From Streptococcus tangpeifui (GTDB lineage: Bacteria; Bacillota; Bacilli; Lactobacillales; Streptococcaceae), in NCBI RefSeq assembly GCF_011038795.1, contig NZ_JAAKDU010000014.1, positions 1 to 53,864 on the forward strand: a stretch of 53,864 nt of DNA, written 5' to 3'. Shown piece by piece: positions 52,054-53,864 of the stretch. The notes under the pieces were generated by a model, which did not search any database, had not been told where the DNA came from, and saw nothing but the letters and a program-made list of their open reading frames with translations. The first letter of the stretch is position 1; each line of letters starts with the position of its first letter. Both the position numbers and the translations under genes were made by a program.

Positions 52054-53427
52054 TTATTTCTTTGGGGTATAAATGAGGTGTTCATTAGTGAAGGTATCGA
52101 AACCAAGCTCACTTAGTTCACGACCATAACCAGAATTTTTAATACCACCAAATGGCAGTTCAGGCAGAGAAGCCCAACCGGAATTGATAAAGGACATACC
52201 AGTTTCGACCTTAGCAGCAACGCTTTCTGCATGTTCAGGACTGCTGGAGAAGATCGTACCACCGAGACCATAGCTGGAATCATTGGCTAAAGCAATCGCT
52301 TCCTCTTCGGTAGCTACCTTGTAGACCGAGGCAACAGGACCAAAAATTTCTTGATTATAGATAGGGTTTTCTTTAGTGATATTTGTTAAAATGGTCGGCA
52401 TAACAAAGTAGCCGGGGTGATCAATTGGCTGATTACCAAAGGCAACCTTAGCGCCATTATCAACGGCTAGTTTAATTTGACCCAAGACTTCTTCCTTGGC
52501 AGAAGCTGATGACAGAGGAGCCAGTGTCGTGTCTGCTTGCATCGGGTCACCCCACTTAGCTGTTTTGAAAGCTTCAACGAGCATGTTCACGAATTTATCA
52601 TAATCTTTTTCTAAAACGATGAAGCGTTTAGATGAGGTACAAACTTGACCGGCATTGTAAAGGCGGACATCAGGCAAGAGAGCCTTGAGGTCATCCCAGT
52701 TAGCATCGTCTAATATGATAAAGGCATCATTACCTCCCAATTCCATAGAAGATTTCTTCAAGTTCTTCCCAGCTTCGGCAGCGATGGAAGCGCCTCCCCG
52801 TTCGGAACCAGTCAAGCAAACCCCAGTCACCCGAGGATCAGCGATAATATCGGAAACTTGTGAATAGCTAGCAAAGAGATTCTTGAAAGAGCCTTTAGGA
52901 GCGCCTGCCTCATTAACTAAGTCTTCAAAAGCTTGACCAGAACTTGGGCAAATAGACGCGTGTTTGAGCACCATGGTGTTTCCTACCATAAAGTTAGGGG
53001 CAAAGACCCGCATGACTTGATAGAAAGGAAAGTTCCAAGGTTCAACGGCTAAAAGTACCCCAGTAGCTTGCTTAATATAGTAGGCATCACCAGTATCGGT
53101 TTCCAGAGGCTGTGGTTTTAAGAATTCTTCCGCTTTGTCAGCGTAATAGTCAGCAATAGCTGCACACAGATCCACTTCACCTTGGGCTTCAGCAAAGAGT
53201 TTACCCATGTCTTTGGTCATAATTTCGGCGTACTTATCGCGGTCACGTCGCAAAAGGTCAGCCACCTTATGCAAGATAACCTTGCGTTCTTGTAGCTGAT
53301 CGTTTTCGCGCCAAGTCTTATAGAGGGCATGCCCCGCAGCTAGAGCATCTTCTATGTCTTGGTCGGTGACATTGTTGTAGGATTTTAATACCTCATCAGT
53401 GTAGGGGTAGGTGGTTTTATAAGCCAT
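52054..53427 (-). CDS. gabD: NAD(P)-dependent succinate-semialdehyde dehydrogenase
   Basis: 457 residues. VEPWNFPFYQVMRVFAPNFM (cofactor site), LTGSERGGASIA, general-base Glu in SSMELGGNDAFI, nucleophile Cys in NAGQVCTSSKRF and EIFGPVASVY define the aldehyde dehydrogenase family. Pattern and length fit the GabD/SSADH group. Another semialdehyde is possible, and 2-oxoglutarate semialdehyde would connect to the sugar-acid genes. TATAAT on the minus strand (53457-53462) and AAAGGAGG precede it. Confidence 0.87.
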   Translation of the reverse strand: MAYKTTYPYTDEVLKSYNNVTDQDIEDALAAGHALYKTWRENDQLQERKVILHKVADLLRRDRDKYAEIMTKDMGKLFAEAQGEVDLCAAIADYYADKAEEFLKPQPLETDTGDAYYIKQATGVLLAVEPWNFPFYQVMRVFAPNFMVGNTMVLKHASICPSSGQAFEDLVNEAGAPKGSFKNLFASYSQVSDIIADPRVTGVCLTGSERGGASIAAEAGKNLKKSSMELGGNDAFIILDDANWDDLKALLPDVRLYNAGQVCTSSKRFIVLEKDYDKFVNMLVEAFKTAKWGDPMQADTTLAPLSSASAKEEVLGQIKLAVDNGAKVAFGNQPIDHPGYFVMPTILTNITKENPIYNQEIFGPVASVYKVATEEEAIALANDSSYGLGGTIFSSSPEHAESVAAKVETGMSFINSGWASLPELPFGGIKNSGYGRELSELGFDTFTNEHLIYTPKK

Positions 53428-53582
53428 GATGATTCCTCCTTTTATGATATATATTCATTATATCACCTAAGAAACCGTTTTCAAGAATTTGCTATAAAAG
53501 AACTCAAGAGAGCAAATCCTAAGAGCAAAAGGCTTCAGTCTTGCAATATTTTATAATACATAAAAAAATTAATCTAAAGGTA

Positions 53583-53611
53583 TTGACAAAGGAGGAGGTG
53601 TTTGCTAGAAT
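53583..53611 (+). promoter_or_regulatory. rRNA operon promoter
   Basis: Perfect TTGACA, a 17-base spacer and TAGAAT, followed by a G-rich start region. It is 137 bases upstream of the 16S 5' end. Confidence 0.9.
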
Positions 53612-53747
53612 AAGGGAGCTGTCCTCGAGAGAGGGGCAAGACCTTTGAGAACTGAATAGAGACGAACCAAGACGTGCGGGTTACGAGAGTAACCTGTCAA
53701 AGGACAATAAGTCAGCGATGACACAAGTGAGTTAAGCGCTCAAACTA
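53612..53747 (+). other. rRNA operon leader
   Basis: Contains CTTTGAGAACTGAA (box A-like antitermination region) and the hairpin GGTTAC-GAGA-GTAACC, as in other streptococcal rrn leaders. Confidence 0.65.
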
Positions 53748-53864
53748 TTAGATGAGAGTTTGATCCTGGCTCAGGACGAACGCTGGCGGCGTGCCTAATA
53801 CATGCAAGTAGAACGCTGAGTACTGGAGCTTGCTCTAGTACGAGGAGTTGCGAACGGGTGAGTA
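53748..53864 (+). rRNA. 16S ribosomal RNA, 5' end only
   Basis: GAGAGTTTGATCCTGGCTCAG (the universal 5' primer region) starts at 53754, followed by GACGAACGCTGGCGGCGTGC and a streptococcal variable region V1. The window ends about 117 bases into the gene. The 5' end is placed by alignment to E. coli numbering. Confidence 0.95.

Noticed and set aside
50660..53427. comR next to purB as in S. mutans
   Set aside because: purB is followed by a bidirectional terminator and a minus-strand aldehyde dehydrogenase gene; the only comR-like gene is at 9208.

Overview
The window is Streptococcus chromosome, most likely from the mutans-type lineage. The evidence is a streptococcal tRNA array running into mreCD, then pcsB/gbpB, prs, araT-like, recO, plsX and acpP, followed by the whole de novo purine locus, plus a ComR-type regulator. 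The G+C of the core genes looks higher than in S. mutans itself, so a relative such as the sobrinus/downei/criceti branch is possible. I cannot fix the species from sequence alone.

Layout. 1-1272: the tail of a tRNA-Leu and 14 complete tRNA genes, the end of an rRNA operon lying upstream of the window. 1337-8752: cell shape and cell wall (mreC, mreD, pcsB), PRPP synthesis, an aminotransferase, recO, plsX and acpP. 8790-9060: a strongly folded non-coding stretch. 9208-10242: a ComR-like regulator, a perfect ComR-box promoter and a 19-residue ComS-like peptide gene. 10441-21847: a PurR-type control region, then purC, purL, an inserted zinc-finger gene, purF, purM, purN, a MazG-like gene, a LOG-family gene and purH.

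21848-42248 interrupts the purine locus with accessory DNA. It holds a membrane-protein remnant, a secreted LysM protein, an aldo/keto reductase, and a complete sugar-diacid cluster: a CdaR-type regulator, a GntP permease, three enolase-superfamily dehydratases, a DapA-family lyase, glycerate kinase and tartronate semialdehyde reductase. After an oxidoreductase comes a small defence-like island: a broken RelE-type toxin, an Abi_2 (AbiD/F) HEPN gene preceded by a short promoter-plus-terminator RNA unit, and an operon of cytosine-C5 methyltransferase, double-GHKL ATPase and receiver-domain protein.

42396-51958 resumes purine genes (purD, purE, purK, purB). These are interleaved with an orphan ATP-grasp gene, a zinc-ribbon/SEC-C gene, a racemase, a CPBP protease and an unknown AT-rich gene. 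A diverged second copy of the purK 3' end lies 3 kb downstream of purK, a recombination scar that brackets three of these genes. 52054-53427 is an aldehyde dehydrogenase (minus strand). From 53583 the next rRNA operon begins (promoter, leader, 5' end of 16S).

A recurring theme is a family of about 95-135 bp foldable repeats. Most begin with a GAAAGGA-like sequence and all end in GTATCTTA or GTATTTTA. They sit immediately in front of purM, purE, purB and gudX (two tandem copies), and the 3' end motif alone also sits in front of purD. purM, purE and purB have no ordinary Shine-Dalgarno next to the start codon. The repeats, the ComR/ComS-like pair, the methyltransferase-GHKL-receiver operon and the Abi_2 gene with its RNA are the most interesting content.
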